Shown here: piece by piece, positions 17,194-25,877 of the stretch | Layout: every line of letters starts with the position of its first letter | Numbering within the stretch: position 1 is the stretch's first letter | Source: Iodobacter arcticus | GTDB lineage: Bacteria; Pseudomonadota; Gammaproteobacteria; Burkholderiales; Chitinibacteraceae | DNA: 64,000 nucleotides | Direction of reading: 5' to 3' | Assembly (NCBI RefSeq): GCF_042664895.1 | Contig: NZ_JBHTBQ010000019.1 | Location: 124,001 to 188,000 of the forward strand | Translations under genes and position numbers: made by a program | Notes under the pieces: model-generated | Seen by the model: only the letters and a program-made list of their open reading frames with translations | Told to the model about the DNA's origin: nothing | Databases searched by the model: none

Positions 17194-17259
17194 CGCTTAC
17201 TTTATTGCAGAGACTACTTTGCATAGGTAGAAATTGTTAGAAAAACGGAGAAAGTAGAA

Positions 17260-17565
17260 ATGACAAAGTTATTGCAAATAGATTTCCCATTCAACGGGCC
17301 CTTTAATCAGCAAATGGCTGATGAATTTAAAGAAATTGCCCGTTCAATTGCTGCTGAGCCAGGATTTATTTGGAAAATATGGACGGAAAATGAGAGTACC
17401 AAAGACGCTGGCGGGATTTATTTGTTTCAAAACGAAGAAACTGCCACGGCTTATCTCGATAAACACACGGCGAGGTTAAAAGGTTTTGGGGTTTCTGAAG
17501 TGCATGCCAAGATTTTTGATATAAATTTAGATTTATCAAACATCACAAAAGGCCCTGTTAATTAG
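17260..17565 (+). CDS. YdhR-like mono-oxygenase family protein
   Basis: 101-residue alpha+beta barrel protein. The N-terminal LLQIDFPFNGPF, GFIWKIWTENESTKDAGGIYLF and the pattern of a helix with AYLDKHTARL match YdhR, a small dimeric protein related to ActVA-Orf6-type mono-oxygenases. Its physiological substrate is unknown. A ribosome-binding site (CGGAGAAAG) precedes the ATG. Stand-alone gene. Confidence 0.8.
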   Translation: MTKLLQIDFPFNGPFNQQMADEFKEIARSIAAEPGFIWKIWTENESTKDAGGIYLFQNEETATAYLDKHTARLKGFGVSEVHAKIFDINLDLSNITKGPVN

Positions 17566-17616
17566 CGTTATCAAGGGCTAGAGAAGTGAGCTTTCATATT
17601 TCAATATTTTTGTTGA

Positions 17617-17696
17617 AATGTTAGACCTAGCTTCGTGCTTTGGGCACAAAGTGCCCAAGGCCGTATTCGCTTGGTCAGCGATCTATGTCTAAGCTA
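17617..17696. other. structured intergenic hairpin (TTAGAC...GTCTAA) after the YdhR-like gene
   Basis: An outer inverted pair TTAGAC/GTCTAA encloses a strong inner hairpin TTGGGCAC-AAA-GTGCCCAA. The outer arms look like integron core-site ends but in the wrong relative order for a normal attC site. It may be a terminator-like or repeat-derived structure. Confidence 0.4.
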
Positions 17697-17755
17697 TTTC
17701 AGTTGGCAGTTAAATTAACAGGGACTTAGTTTTTAAATTATCAAGGTGATATTGA

Positions 17756-18190
17756 ATGATCCGTATTGGCTATTTTTCTTTTTTGATTGGCGCAGGGATT
17801 GCTCTCTTTGGCGCGTTAATTCATTGGGTTGCACCGCTTATTGGCCCAGATTGGTACGCCTTTCTTACCGCGCCAAAGTGGGTGGTTGATTCAGCTCGAA
17901 ATGGAACGGCGGAAGCGCCGGTTAGCGCGGTATTGATTGGCTTTTTGATGTTTACTTGTGCGGTATATGCTTTTTCTGGTGCTGGCGTGATTAAGCGCTT
18001 GTTTTTGCTAAGAACAGGATTGATCGTTATTTCCAGCATTTGCTTATTGAGGGGGCTGCTGCTGGTGCCATTGTTGATTCGGGTGCCAGAATTATTGAGC
18101 ACCTTTGATATTGTTGGCTCAGTTGTTTGGTTTGTGGCAGGCCTTGGTTTCTTTGTTGGCACGATTAAAAATTGGCAATCTCTTAAATAA
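17756..18190 (+). CDS. hypothetical four-helix membrane protein
   Basis: 144 residues with four hydrophobic segments (about residues 5-25, 58-78, 84-104, 115-136) and short polar loops, so an inner-membrane protein. AAGGTG lies upstream of the ATG. No family recognised. Stand-alone gene in the accessory stretch. Confidence 0.65.
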   Translation: MIRIGYFSFLIGAGIALFGALIHWVAPLIGPDWYAFLTAPKWVVDSARNGTAEAPVSAVLIGFLMFTCAVYAFSGAGVIKRLFLLRTGLIVISSICLLRGLLLVPLLIRVPELLSTFDIVGSVVWFVAGLGFFVGTIKNWQSLK

Positions 18191-18310
18191 ATATCGGCCA
18201 GATACGCAGTAAATCGTTTCCTTCGTACGGTATAACTGCGGTCTGGTTTTGTTTCTTTACCCGATCGCTGTTTTCCTTATTTTTTCAGTTAATTCTAAAT
18301 CGGTAAACCG

Positions 18311-18787
18311 ATGCGACTCTTGCTTACAATTGTGCTCGTTCTATTGCTATCAGGCTGTGGGGATGTTTATTGCTATCTAAAGAGCGGTGAGATCGGACGG
18401 GCGTTGAATAAAGAGCTTCGTGATAACACGCAGGTCGAAATGGTTAAGCTGACAAAATTTGCATGGGACGAATTTTTTCTCTTTGACCCCTATCTGCCTA
18501 AAAGCGAGGTATGTAAGCGCTTGATGCTCTCTGCTGTTGAATGTAAATCGGCGTTCAAGATCGAATTTATTGGCGAAGGAGAAATGCTGATGGTTTTTCG
18601 TCTAAAGGGGCGGCTTGTGCATACGGAATTGCATCGCCGCTATTTTGGAGATTTTACGCCTGCGCCTGAAACACCATTTACCCCGCAAACCGCCGTTTTC
18701 TTAGTTGCTACTGAAGGCAAGGGCGCTTTGGGTGGGGATTGGTTGAAGTTGCGGCCCCAAACTCAGGCTCTGGCTTTGGGGCGATAG
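18311..18787 (+). CDS. putative lipoprotein of unknown function
   Basis: 158 residues with an N-terminal signal and lipobox (VLLLSGCGD), predicting lipidation at Cys16 and anchoring to a membrane facing the periplasm. The mature part has three further cysteines (Cys21, and the pair in SEVCKRLML and AVECKSAF). No domain recognised. The start ATG at 18311 gives a canonical signal peptide. Confidence 0.65.
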   Translation: MRLLLTIVLVLLLSGCGDVYCYLKSGEIGRALNKELRDNTQVEMVKLTKFAWDEFFLFDPYLPKSEVCKRLMLSAVECKSAFKIEFIGEGEMLMVFRLKGRLVHTELHRRYFGDFTPAPETPFTPQTAVFLVATEGKGALGGDWLKLRPQTQALALGR

Positions 18788-18861
18788 GCCAAATTTTATT
18801 CATCACTGATGGGCGTGATACTACCTTACCAGTCGCTTAATTCATTGTCAGGACACAAACC

Positions 18862-19344
18862 ATGGAAGCTTTTCCTCCGCTCTCGCAAGTCCTCTCCAAG
18901 TTAGACTCACTGGGTGTTTCTTTGCCTGCTGGCCCGGTTTTGCTGGATGGATATGGCGATTCTGCTGAGTTATCCGAAGAGCTATTGGCGTTAATTCGCC
19001 AAGGCAAAAAACGTGCAGGCACTGGTTTGTTGTGGGGGCATGAAGCGGATCAAGTGCCTGTGCCATGCGTGGGCGATTTGCAGATTGTGCTTGATCACCA
19101 TAACGAGCCAGCGCTGATTACGCGTGTGGTGAGCACTTATATTGTGCCGTATTCAGAAGTGACTGCCGAATATGCCGCGATTGAGGGTGAAGGCGACGGC
19201 TCTTTGGAATACTGGCGTCAAGCGCATTGGGGGTTCTTTGCACGGGAGTGTGAACAACTGGGCCGCCAGCCTGTAGAGAGCATGCCGGTTGTATGCTGCG
19301 TTTTTGAAGTGCTGCATATTTTGCCTTCGCCCGTTGCTGCCTAA
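18862..19344 (+). CDS. ASCH domain-containing protein
   Basis: 160 residues with the ASCH beta-barrel pattern: GKKRAGTGLLWGHE (the GxKxxT/S-like ligand motif), VGDLQIVLDHHNEPALITRVVSTYIVPY and the downstream EYWRQAHWGFFARECEQLGR helix. ASCH proteins bind RNA or modified nucleosides; some hydrolyse N4-acetylcytidine. Which activity applies here is unknown. Stand-alone gene followed 38 bases later by a DJ-1/PfpI gene. Confidence 0.82.
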   Translation: MEAFPPLSQVLSKLDSLGVSLPAGPVLLDGYGDSAELSEELLALIRQGKKRAGTGLLWGHEADQVPVPCVGDLQIVLDHHNEPALITRVVSTYIVPYSEVTAEYAAIEGEGDGSLEYWRQAHWGFFARECEQLGRQPVESMPVVCCVFEVLHILPSPVAA

Positions 19345-19382
19345 TTCATAGGCGGGGTTCCCTCTTCGATTAAGGATAATCT

Positions 19383-19976
19383 ATGCATGTCGTCATTCTT
19401 ACTTTTCAGGGCTTCAACGAGCTTGATTCTTTTATCGCGCTTGGCGTGCTCAAGCGAGTGCTGGGCTGGCGGGTCAGCATTTGCTGTCCGGAGGCGACCG
19501 TTACATCATTGAATGGCGTAACGATCCATGCACAGAGTTTATTAGATGAGGTGGCGAGCGCAGATGCGGTGCTAGTGGGGAGTGGCTCTAAAACGCGCGA
19601 AGTGATTAATGATCCGCAAATTATGGCGCAACTCAAGCTAGACCCTAGTCGGCAGCTTATCGCCGCTCAATGCTCGGGAGCATTGGTGTTGGCGAAGCTG
19701 GGTCTTTTAGGCGCGATTCCTGCGTGCACCGATCTCACCACCAAGCCTTGGGTAATAGAGGCAGGTGTTGAGGTGCTGAATCAACCTTTTTATGCCAAAG
19801 ATAATATCGCCACCGCCGGAGGTTGCTTTGCCGCGCCATATCTAGCCGCATGGATGATTGCTAAAACGGCGGGCATCGATGCTGCCAAAGAAGCGCTTTA
19901 CTACGTGGCACCGGTGGGAGAAAAAGAAGAGTACGTAGCTAGAGCGATGAAGAATATTGCGATGTATTTGGCTTGA
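19383..19976 (+). CDS. DJ-1/PfpI family protein
   Basis: 197 residues with the class I glutamine amidotransferase-like fold. The nucleophile elbow is AAQCSGALVLA (Cys near residue 99), preceded by DAVLVGSGSKTREV and followed by the helix AAPYLAAWMIAKTAG. Members include ThiJ-like hydratases, chaperone-like proteins and isonitrile hydratases; this one cannot be assigned further. The ATG has AAGGA upstream. Confidence 0.85.
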   Translation: MHVVILTFQGFNELDSFIALGVLKRVLGWRVSICCPEATVTSLNGVTIHAQSLLDEVASADAVLVGSGSKTREVINDPQIMAQLKLDPSRQLIAAQCSGALVLAKLGLLGAIPACTDLTTKPWVIEAGVEVLNQPFYAKDNIATAGGCFAAPYLAAWMIAKTAGIDAAKEALYYVAPVGEKEEYVARAMKNIAMYLA

Positions 19977-20028
19977 TTTGGGGCTGGCGGTGTTGGGATT
20001 CTAATACCCATATGTAAGCATTGCGTTC

Positions 20029-20441
20029 GTAGGGCGGGTGCAACCCGCCAGACCTTGATAAGAAACATAAGGGAAACAGCAGGTTTCACGCCATTTGCAC
20101 TAAGCAAAGTCCAAAAGATCTATTTAGTGCCTTCGGCACGTTGATTTAGGTGCGGCATCCCCGCGGGGGACTCACTTTCTTGAACGGCCAAGAAAGTACG
20201 CAAAGAAGGCCGCCCCGACCAGCACGAAGGCCCCTCGCTGCGGATAATCGCCTCGGCGAAAAAGGCTGCTCACTCGCTGCCTCGCTACCCCTTTTCCGAA
20301 ACCCCGAGTCTATTATTCCTCGCTTCGGCGTGCTTCAAGGGGATTTGAAAAGCCCTATGCCAAGAGCGTGGCTAATAAGTTTTTCGTTGTTTGCTGAAAC
20401 AAAAGCAAACTGGTTAGCAGATGGGGTTTCACCCGCCCTGC
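20029..20441. repeat. long composite repeat bounded by family A ends
   Basis: Begins GTAGGGCGGGTGCAACCCGCC and ends GGGTTTCACCCGCCCTGC, the two arms of family A, but with about 370 bases between. The interior includes the common proteobacterial repeat CACTTTCTTGAACGGCCAAGAAAGTACGCAAAGAAGG. Open frames across it are not credible genes. Confidence 0.65.
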
Positions 20442-20464
20442 AAAAGATGCATAGAAAAATTATC

Positions 20465-21814
20465 TCAAACCCCCAACTGCTTCAAACTTACCCTACGGAA
20501 CAGTGCCATCAGGGCCAGTGCGGCGCAGGTGAGGGCGGCGACTAGCGCGATCCAGTAGCCTTGCACGCCGTAGCCGGGCAGGGTGGAGGTGCCGAAGGTG
20601 AGCAAGTAGCCAAGTGGAATGCCGATCACCCAAAAGGCGGTAAGGTGAATCAGCATGGGGCCGCGGGTGGATTTGTAGCCGCGTAATACGCCTGCCACCA
20701 CAACTTGTGTGGCATCAGAAAATTGGAAGAAGCCTGCCAATACCAGCAGCTGGCTAGCCAGCATGAGCACTACGGTATCGTTGGTGTAAAACCCTGCGAT
20801 AAAGCGCGAGGCAAAAATCATGGTGGTGCCGGTTAATAGGGCAATGCACAGCCCCATATGAATGCCCGTCTGTCCAATAAAGCGAGCTGCTTTATAATCC
20901 CCGGCGCCAATCGCATGGCCCACTCTGACTGTGAGCGCTGTACCAAGCGCCATCGGCACCATAAAGGTGAGCGATGAGAAATTCAGCGTGATCTGGTGCG
21001 CAGCCACCGTAACGGTGCCTAGGCGGGCAATTAATAGGCCGATCAGGCTAAATGCGCTGACTTCTACAAAAAACATCATGCCAATGGGCAGGCCTAATTT
21101 TAGTAATTGCTTTTGCGCATGCCAGTCTATGCTTTGCCATGCGCGAAATGGATGGGTGTTTTTGTAGACGTGGGCATAGCGGATCCATACAGCTAATAGC
21201 AAGAAATTAATCCATACGCAAAACGCTGTTGCCCAGCCGCAGCCCACGCCGCCCATGGCTGGAAAGCCCCAGTGGCCGTAGATCAATACCCAGTTACAAG
21301 GAATATTGAGCAAGAGGCAAAAGATGGAAATCACCATCATCGGCTTGGTTTGATTCAGTGCTGCGCTATAGCAATACAAAACGCGGTAGCAGGCAAAGGC
21401 GGGCAAGCCCCAGCTAACAGCTTTTAAGAATTCTCCGGCTTTATGTGCAACAACGGCTTCAAGGCCCAGATGATTAAAAATCGGCAATAAAAAGCGAATT
21501 AAAATCAGGCCGATTAAGGCGAGGATCAGGGCTTGCACCAGCGCTTGCTGAGTTAAGTTTGGAATGGGTTTAAGATCATTAGCGCCGATTTTTTGTGCCA
21601 CCAGCGGGCTGATGGCCAGCAAAAATCCCATCAGCGTTACCATCATGGTGACCCAGATGGACGAGCCTACCGATACCGCTGCCAGATCACCTGCTGAAAC
21701 ACGCCCAGCCATTACGGCATCAATAAATGCAGTGCCTGTGGTGGCGAGCTGTCCAATAGCAATGGGCCATGCAAGGTGCCAAGTGGCGCGAATATCGGTG
21801 AGTCGGGTGGTCAT
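20465..21814 (-). CDS. MATE family multidrug efflux transporter (NorM-like)
   Basis: 449 residues with 12 predicted helices in two MatE halves. It uses Na+ or H+ gradients to expel cationic drugs at the inner membrane. N-terminal LAWPIAIGQLATTGTAFIDAVMAGRVS and the mid-protein GLPIGMMFFVEVSAFSLIGLLIARLG are characteristic of the NorM branch. Transcribed opposite to the accessory stretch; the 3' end nearly touches the repeat at 20029-20441. A small gene follows upstream on the same strand. Confidence 0.92.
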   Translation of the reverse strand: MTTRLTDIRATWHLAWPIAIGQLATTGTAFIDAVMAGRVSAGDLAAVSVGSSIWVTMMVTLMGFLLAISPLVAQKIGANDLKPIPNLTQQALVQALILALIGLILIRFLLPIFNHLGLEAVVAHKAGEFLKAVSWGLPAFACYRVLYCYSAALNQTKPMMVISIFCLLLNIPCNWVLIYGHWGFPAMGGVGCGWATAFCVWINFLLLAVWIRYAHVYKNTHPFRAWQSIDWHAQKQLLKLGLPIGMMFFVEVSAFSLIGLLIARLGTVTVAAHQITLNFSSLTFMVPMALGTALTVRVGHAIGAGDYKAARFIGQTGIHMGLCIALLTGTTMIFASRFIAGFYTNDTVVLMLASQLLVLAGFFQFSDATQVVVAGVLRGYKSTRGPMLIHLTAFWVIGIPLGYLLTFGTSTLPGYGVQGYWIALVAALTCAALALMALFRRVSLKQLGV

Positions 21815-21865
21815 AGTGATCTACTGGTTTTTTACTTGGCTTGGTAGATCGAGTCCAACAGACTG

Positions 21866-22159
21866 CTACTTATGCAAGCAAAATGGATTGATGGGTTCGT
21901 ATTCGGCAAGTAAATCAGGATATCGTCGGCTAAACATCAGCGCATCTTGCAAATCTAAATTCAGAATAACGACGCTGCCATTGGCCAGATTCTCGGTACG
22001 AAAGCCCAAGCTGGTGGCGGCGGCAAAAGCCTTGGAGAGTGCCAGTGGCGAGGTATTGCGCTTGGCATTGAGGCGCAGCCAGCTTTGTGTTTTCCAGCGC
22101 AGCGCTGGGTGGAGTTCGCGGGTGGCTTTGGTTAATTCTGGGGCTAGGCAGTCGTACAT
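21866..22159 (-). CDS. hypothetical protein, 97 residues
   Basis: Small soluble protein on the same strand as the MATE gene and 51 bases upstream of it. It contains KTQSWLRLNAKRNTSPLALSKAFAAA and ends LLAEYEPINPFCLHK. No family recognised. The opposite-strand frame across it is longer but has no ribosome-binding site. Confidence 0.5.
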   Translation of the reverse strand: MYDCLAPELTKATRELHPALRWKTQSWLRLNAKRNTSPLALSKAFAAATSLGFRTENLANGSVVILNLDLQDALMFSRRYPDLLAEYEPINPFCLHK

Positions 22160-22303
22160 GGCAGCATTCCTAATTCACATAGTGGGAAGCTGGTCGCAAG
22201 GTTTTTGAGGTCGGATGCGGCCAACGCTTTAGCGATATTTCCCCATGAGTCTTACTTCAGACTTGGGCGCGCCTCGCAAGTTGTCGATTAATAGGCGCGT
22301 AAA

Positions 22304-22327
22304 ACAAAAAAACCCGCAACGCGGGTT
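22304..22327 (-). terminator. Rho-independent terminator downstream of dtd
   Basis: On the minus strand AACCCGC-GTT-GCGGGTT is followed by a T run, placed 100 bases after the dtd stop. Confidence 0.75.
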
Positions 22328-22428
22328 ACGCTGCTTTAGCTGCATTTATAAAGCGCCCGCAAGCTGGCAAAATCAACTCGGCGCTGTGAGTTTCATTCTG
22401 GCGGTGAGCGGCTTAGCTGTCAAGCAGC

Positions 22429-22881
22429 TTATTCTGGATGCTTTGAATCTAACATCATCGTGATCGGGCCGTCATTAATCAGCGCGACTTGCATATCTGC
22501 GCCAAAGATTCCTGTAGGAATAGGCTGGGCGCTCAGCTCGGCTAGCTTTGCCACAAAGGCATCAAACAGCGGCTGAGAGATTTCGCCCTTGGCAGCTCTG
22601 CCCCAAGATGGGCGATTGCCCTTGTTGTAAGAGCCAAATAGCGTGAATTGCGAAACGGCCAGCATCTCACCTTGGCAATCGAGCACCGAGCGATTCATCA
22701 CTCCTGCTTCATCTTCAAAGATGCGCAAATTGCATATTTTCTTGGCGGTCCAGTTTAAATCGGCTTCAGAATCGCTGTTTTCAATCCCCACTAAAAGTAA
22801 TAATCCGGTAGATATTTGCCCGCAGATTTCGCCTTCTACAGCCACACTGGCTTGCTTTACTCTTTGAATTAAAACGCGCAT
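22429..22881 (-). CDS. dtd: D-aminoacyl-tRNA deacylase Dtd
   Basis: Hydrolyses D-amino acids mischarged to tRNA. 150 residues is the family length. Visible motifs are the N-terminal MRVLIQRVKQASVAVEGE, SQFTLFGSYNKGNRPSW, containing the catalytic SQFTL segment, and the C-terminal NDGPITMML, the cross-subunit Gly-Pro motif (usually GPVT, here GPIT). Monocistronic with its own downstream terminator. Confidence 0.95.
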   Translation of the reverse strand: MRVLIQRVKQASVAVEGEICGQISTGLLLLVGIENSDSEADLNWTAKKICNLRIFEDEAGVMNRSVLDCQGEMLAVSQFTLFGSYNKGNRPSWGRAAKGEISQPLFDAFVAKLAELSAQPIPTGIFGADMQVALINDGPITMMLDSKHPE

Positions 22882-23079
22882 TACTTTCCCCCGGAAGCAG
22901 TGATATTACATGGGCTTTGAAATTTCTTAAGCGCAAATATTGCCTGCTGACATTGCTATTGGCGATGGCTTTTGTTCGGCAGAGCCCTAATTTACATTTT
23001 TTGAAAAATGAGAAACAGAGCCTAGTAAAGGGGCTGAATATTCAGTATTCTCGTTTATTTTACCGCTAGGGATAGAACC

Positions 23080-24183
23080 ATGAAAAAAGTAGGTCTGGTT
23101 GGCTGGCGCGGCATGGTGGGTTCTGTCCTCATGCAACGCATGCAGGAAGAAAAAGATTTTGATGTGATTGATCCTGTTTTCTTTACCACTTCGCAAGCTG
23201 GCCAAGCCGCTCCGAACTTTGGTAAAGACGCAGGCACACTGAAAAACGCTAACGATATCGCCGAGCTGTCGTTGATGGACGTGATCATTTCTTGCCAAGG
23301 CGGCGATTACACCTCGGATATCTTCCCAAAACTGCGCGCCGCAGGCTGGGATGGCTACTGGATCGACGCGGCTTCTACCCTGCGCATGGAAGAAAACGCG
23401 GTGATCGTGCTTGACCCGGTGAATGACGATTTGATTCGTGCTTCTTTGGCTAAAGGCGTTAAAAACTATATCGGTGGCAACTGTACCAATTCCATCATGT
23501 TGATGGGGATGGCTGGCCTCTTTAAAGCAGGCTTGGTCGATTGGGTTAGCTCAATGACTTACCAAGCCGCATCCGGCGGTGGTGCAAACCATATGCGCGA
23601 GCTGATTAAGGGCATGGGCGTGGTTTATGGCTCGGTAGCCGATGAATTGGCAACGCCAGCTTCAGCGATTTTAGAAATCGATCGTAAGGTTGCAGAAACA
23701 ATTCGTAGCGACGTGCCAACAGAGTTTTTCGGCGCGCCATTGGCTGGCGGCTTGATCCCTTGGATCGATGCCCAGCTGGATAATGGCCAGACTAAGGAAG
23801 AATGGAAAGGCCAAGCCGAGGTAAACAAAATCCTCGGTAATGCAGCACCAATTCCTGTTGATGGCCTCTGTGTGCGGATTGGCGCAATGCGCTGCCACAG
23901 CCTTGCCTTAACCATTAAGCTAAATAAAGACCTGCCGCTCGCCGAAATTGAAGCGCTGATTCAATCAGGCAATCAGTGGGTGAAATGGGTGCCAAATGAT
24001 CGTGCGGTAACAGTGAAAGAGCTAACTCCTGCTTCCATCACCGGCAAAATGGACATCGGCGTAGGCCGTGTACGCAAGCTGAACATGGGCCCAGAATACA
24101 TCAGCGCTTTTGTGATTGGCGATCAGCTGCTCTGGGGCGCTGCCGAGCCATTACGTCGTATGTTGCGGATTTTGCTAGGATAA
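23080..24183 (+). CDS. asd: aspartate-semialdehyde dehydrogenase Asd
   Basis: Reduces aspartyl phosphate to aspartate semialdehyde for lysine, diaminopimelate, methionine and threonine. N-terminal NADP motif GLVGWRGMVGSVL, catalytic cysteine in GGNCTNSIML (Cys135) and the ASGGGANHMREL segment are those of the Gram-negative Asd branch; 367 residues is typical. Downstream are a family A repeat and a terminator, so it appears to be a single-gene unit. Confidence 0.96.
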   Translation: MKKVGLVGWRGMVGSVLMQRMQEEKDFDVIDPVFFTTSQAGQAAPNFGKDAGTLKNANDIAELSLMDVIISCQGGDYTSDIFPKLRAAGWDGYWIDAASTLRMEENAVIVLDPVNDDLIRASLAKGVKNYIGGNCTNSIMLMGMAGLFKAGLVDWVSSMTYQAASGGGANHMRELIKGMGVVYGSVADELATPASAILEIDRKVAETIRSDVPTEFFGAPLAGGLIPWIDAQLDNGQTKEEWKGQAEVNKILGNAAPIPVDGLCVRIGAMRCHSLALTIKLNKDLPLAEIEALIQSGNQWVKWVPNDRAVTVKELTPASITGKMDIGVGRVRKLNMGPEYISAFVIGDQLLWGAAEPLRRMLRILLG

Positions 24184-24210
24184 AAGCTAGGGAGGTATTG
24201 CAAGCATGAC

Positions 24211-24269
24211 GTAGGGCGGGTGCAACCCGCGTGCAATGCTGAAAAATACGCGGGTTGCACCCGCCCTAC
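24211..24269. repeat. REP-like palindrome, family A
   Basis: GTAGGGCGGGTGCAACCCGCG with its inverted partner CGCGGGTTGCACCCGCCCTAC; the same architecture as 9815-9873, with a compensated A-to-C change in both arms. Confidence 0.9.
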
Positions 24270-24300
24270 ATGAAATCACTGCAAGCTGCTGTCCATCAAA

Positions 24301-24330
24301 AGAAATAGAGCACCCCGGTGCTCTATTTCT
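24301..24330 (+). terminator. Rho-independent terminator after asd
   Basis: Near-perfect hairpin AGAAATAGAGCACC/GGTGCTCTATTTCT with a TTT tail, located between asd and the next gene. Confidence 0.8.
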
Positions 24331-24423
24331 TTGCCTGTTATGGCAGATGCTAAAGAAATCTGCCTCTGTTACTTATCAGAAGCTTGCACGATAATGGTCA
24401 GCTATCTGCATCTGCGAGTTTCT

Positions 24424-25191
24424 ATGCTTACTGATTTAATTCTTCTGCTTCCACTCGCTTTTACTGCCGGTTTAATCGACGCTGCCGTAGGTGGTGGTGG
24501 TCTTGTGATGATTCCGGGTCTGTTTGCGATCTTGCCGCGTGAAATTCCAGCAGCACTCTTTGGCACTAATAAATTAGCATCGATGATGGGCACGGCTTCC
24601 GCGGCTGTGCGCTATGCACGGCGGGTTAAATTGCCGTGGAATATTTTATTGCCTACGGCCGGGTCGGCCTTTGTTGGCTCTTATCTGGGCGCACGCTCTT
24701 TGCACTTTTTGCCATTGGAATGGGTACGCCCGCTGGTGATTGGTCTGCTGGCCATTATGCTGGTCTACACATGGCTAAAACCGTCTTTTGGGCATGAAGA
24801 TGCGGAGCGGGAGCTAACGCGGCGCGATTTATATATCGGCCTATTGATTGGGCTGGTGATTGGTTTTTATGATGGCTTCTTTGGCCCCGGCACCGGTTCA
24901 TTTTTGATTTTTCTATTTGTGCGCTTATTTCACTTCGATTTTCTGCGCGCTTCGGCATCGGCCAAAGTGGTAAACCTAGCCACCAATCTGGCCGCGCTGA
25001 TGTTTTTTATCCCAGCACAAATGGTGATCTGGGGCTATGCCATTCCGATGGGGATTGCGAATATCGCAGGCGCGCAAGTGGGAAGTAAAATGGCACTAAA
25101 AGGCGGCAACGTCTGGGTACGTCGTTTATTTTTGATCTTGTCGGTCACGCTGATTTCTAAGCTGGTATGGGATACGGTAAAGGTGATGTGA
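24424..25191 (+). CDS. TSUP family (TauE/SafE) permease
   Basis: 255 residues from the ATG at 24424; in-frame upstream starts (24331, 24394) add a polar extension not expected for the family. About 7-8 helices, with the duplicated glycine-rich motif: AFTAGLIDAAVGGGGLVMIPGL in the N-half and GFYDGFFGPGTGSFL in the C-half. TSUP proteins move sulfite, sulfonates or related organosulfur anions; the substrate is unknown here. A second, different TSUP gene lies 0.7 kb downstream. Confidence 0.88.
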   Translation: MLTDLILLLPLAFTAGLIDAAVGGGGLVMIPGLFAILPREIPAALFGTNKLASMMGTASAAVRYARRVKLPWNILLPTAGSAFVGSYLGARSLHFLPLEWVRPLVIGLLAIMLVYTWLKPSFGHEDAERELTRRDLYIGLLIGLVIGFYDGFFGPGTGSFLIFLFVRLFHFDFLRASASAKVVNLATNLAALMFFIPAQMVIWGYAIPMGIANIAGAQVGSKMALKGGNVWVRRLFLILSVTLISKLVWDTVKVM

Positions 25192-25214
25192 GCCCTGATT
25201 AAGTTTACAAAGAT

Positions 25215-25377
25215 CTGTAGACACAGAGTACACAGAGAAAACCTCAAAGAATAAATTTGGCTTTACTAACCTTTTCCGAGCTTATTCATTGAAGTTACAA
25301 ATATATTCATGGTTAAGTCTCTCTTCCAGAGTTTTTCTCAGTGTGCTCTGTGTTCTTCCCGTTCTCTGTGTCTACAG
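25215..25377. repeat. complete family C element with 14-bp inverted ends
   Basis: Bounded by CTGTAGACACAGAG and its exact reverse complement CTCTGTGTCTACAG, 163 bases in all, with internal ACACAGAGAAAACC and GTTTTTCTCAGTGTGCTCTGTG sections. Reference copy for the family. Confidence 0.88.
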
Positions 25378-25418
25378 GTCTTTTGGGGTGTGCTACGGGC
25401 GGGTAAAAGGAGATGTAA

Positions 25419-25877
25419 ATGAATTATTGGTTGATGAAATCAGAGCCGGATGATGTGTCGATTGATGATCTGGCAGCACGGCCGGATCAGACGGTGGGTT
25501 GGTACGGTGTGCGCAATTATCAGGCGCGTAATTTTATGCGTGATGAGATGCAGCTAGGGGACCAAGTGTTTTTTTATCACTCCAGTTGCAAAGAGCCGGG
25601 GATTGCTGGCCTTGCGACAGTCTGCCGCCTCGCCTATCCAGACCCGACTCAGTTTGATGCGACTTCCGAGTATTTTGATGCTAAATCGACTTTAGATAAG
25701 CCTCGTTGGCTACAAGTTGATGTGCATTTCGTGCAAAAAACGCGTTTATTGAGCCTGAACGATCTGCGTAGCTTTCCAGAGCTGGCCCAGATGGTGCTAT
25801 TGCAAAAAGGCTCGCGCCTATCGATCACTCCGGTGTCTGCCGCAGATGCTGCCTTTATTCTGGCAAAGCTATGCTGA
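25419..25877 (+). CDS. EVE domain-containing protein
   Basis: 152 residues, N-terminal NYWLMKSEPDDVSIDDL and then VGWYGVRNYQARNFMRDEMQLGDQVFFYHSSC, the signature of the EVE (PUA-like) domain of the THYN1 group. These bind modified bases in DNA or RNA and often accompany restriction systems, but stand-alone core copies like this are common in proteobacteria. Shine-Dalgarno AAAGGAG precedes the ATG. Its stop overlaps the next gene by 7 bases. Confidence 0.92.
   Translation: MNYWLMKSEPDDVSIDDLAARPDQTVGWYGVRNYQARNFMRDEMQLGDQVFFYHSSCKEPGIAGLATVCRLAYPDPTQFDATSEYFDAKSTLDKPRWLQVDVHFVQKTRLLSLNDLRSFPELAQMVLLQKGSRLSITPVSAADAAFILAKLC

Noticed and set aside
15306..19976. Chromosomal integron cassette array
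   Set aside because: Gene content fits, but there is no integrase and no repeated attC site between the genes; kept only as an open question in the findings.
20150..20545. 131-codon plus-strand frame
   Set aside because: It reads through the composite repeat at 20029-20441 and into the antisense of the MATE gene.
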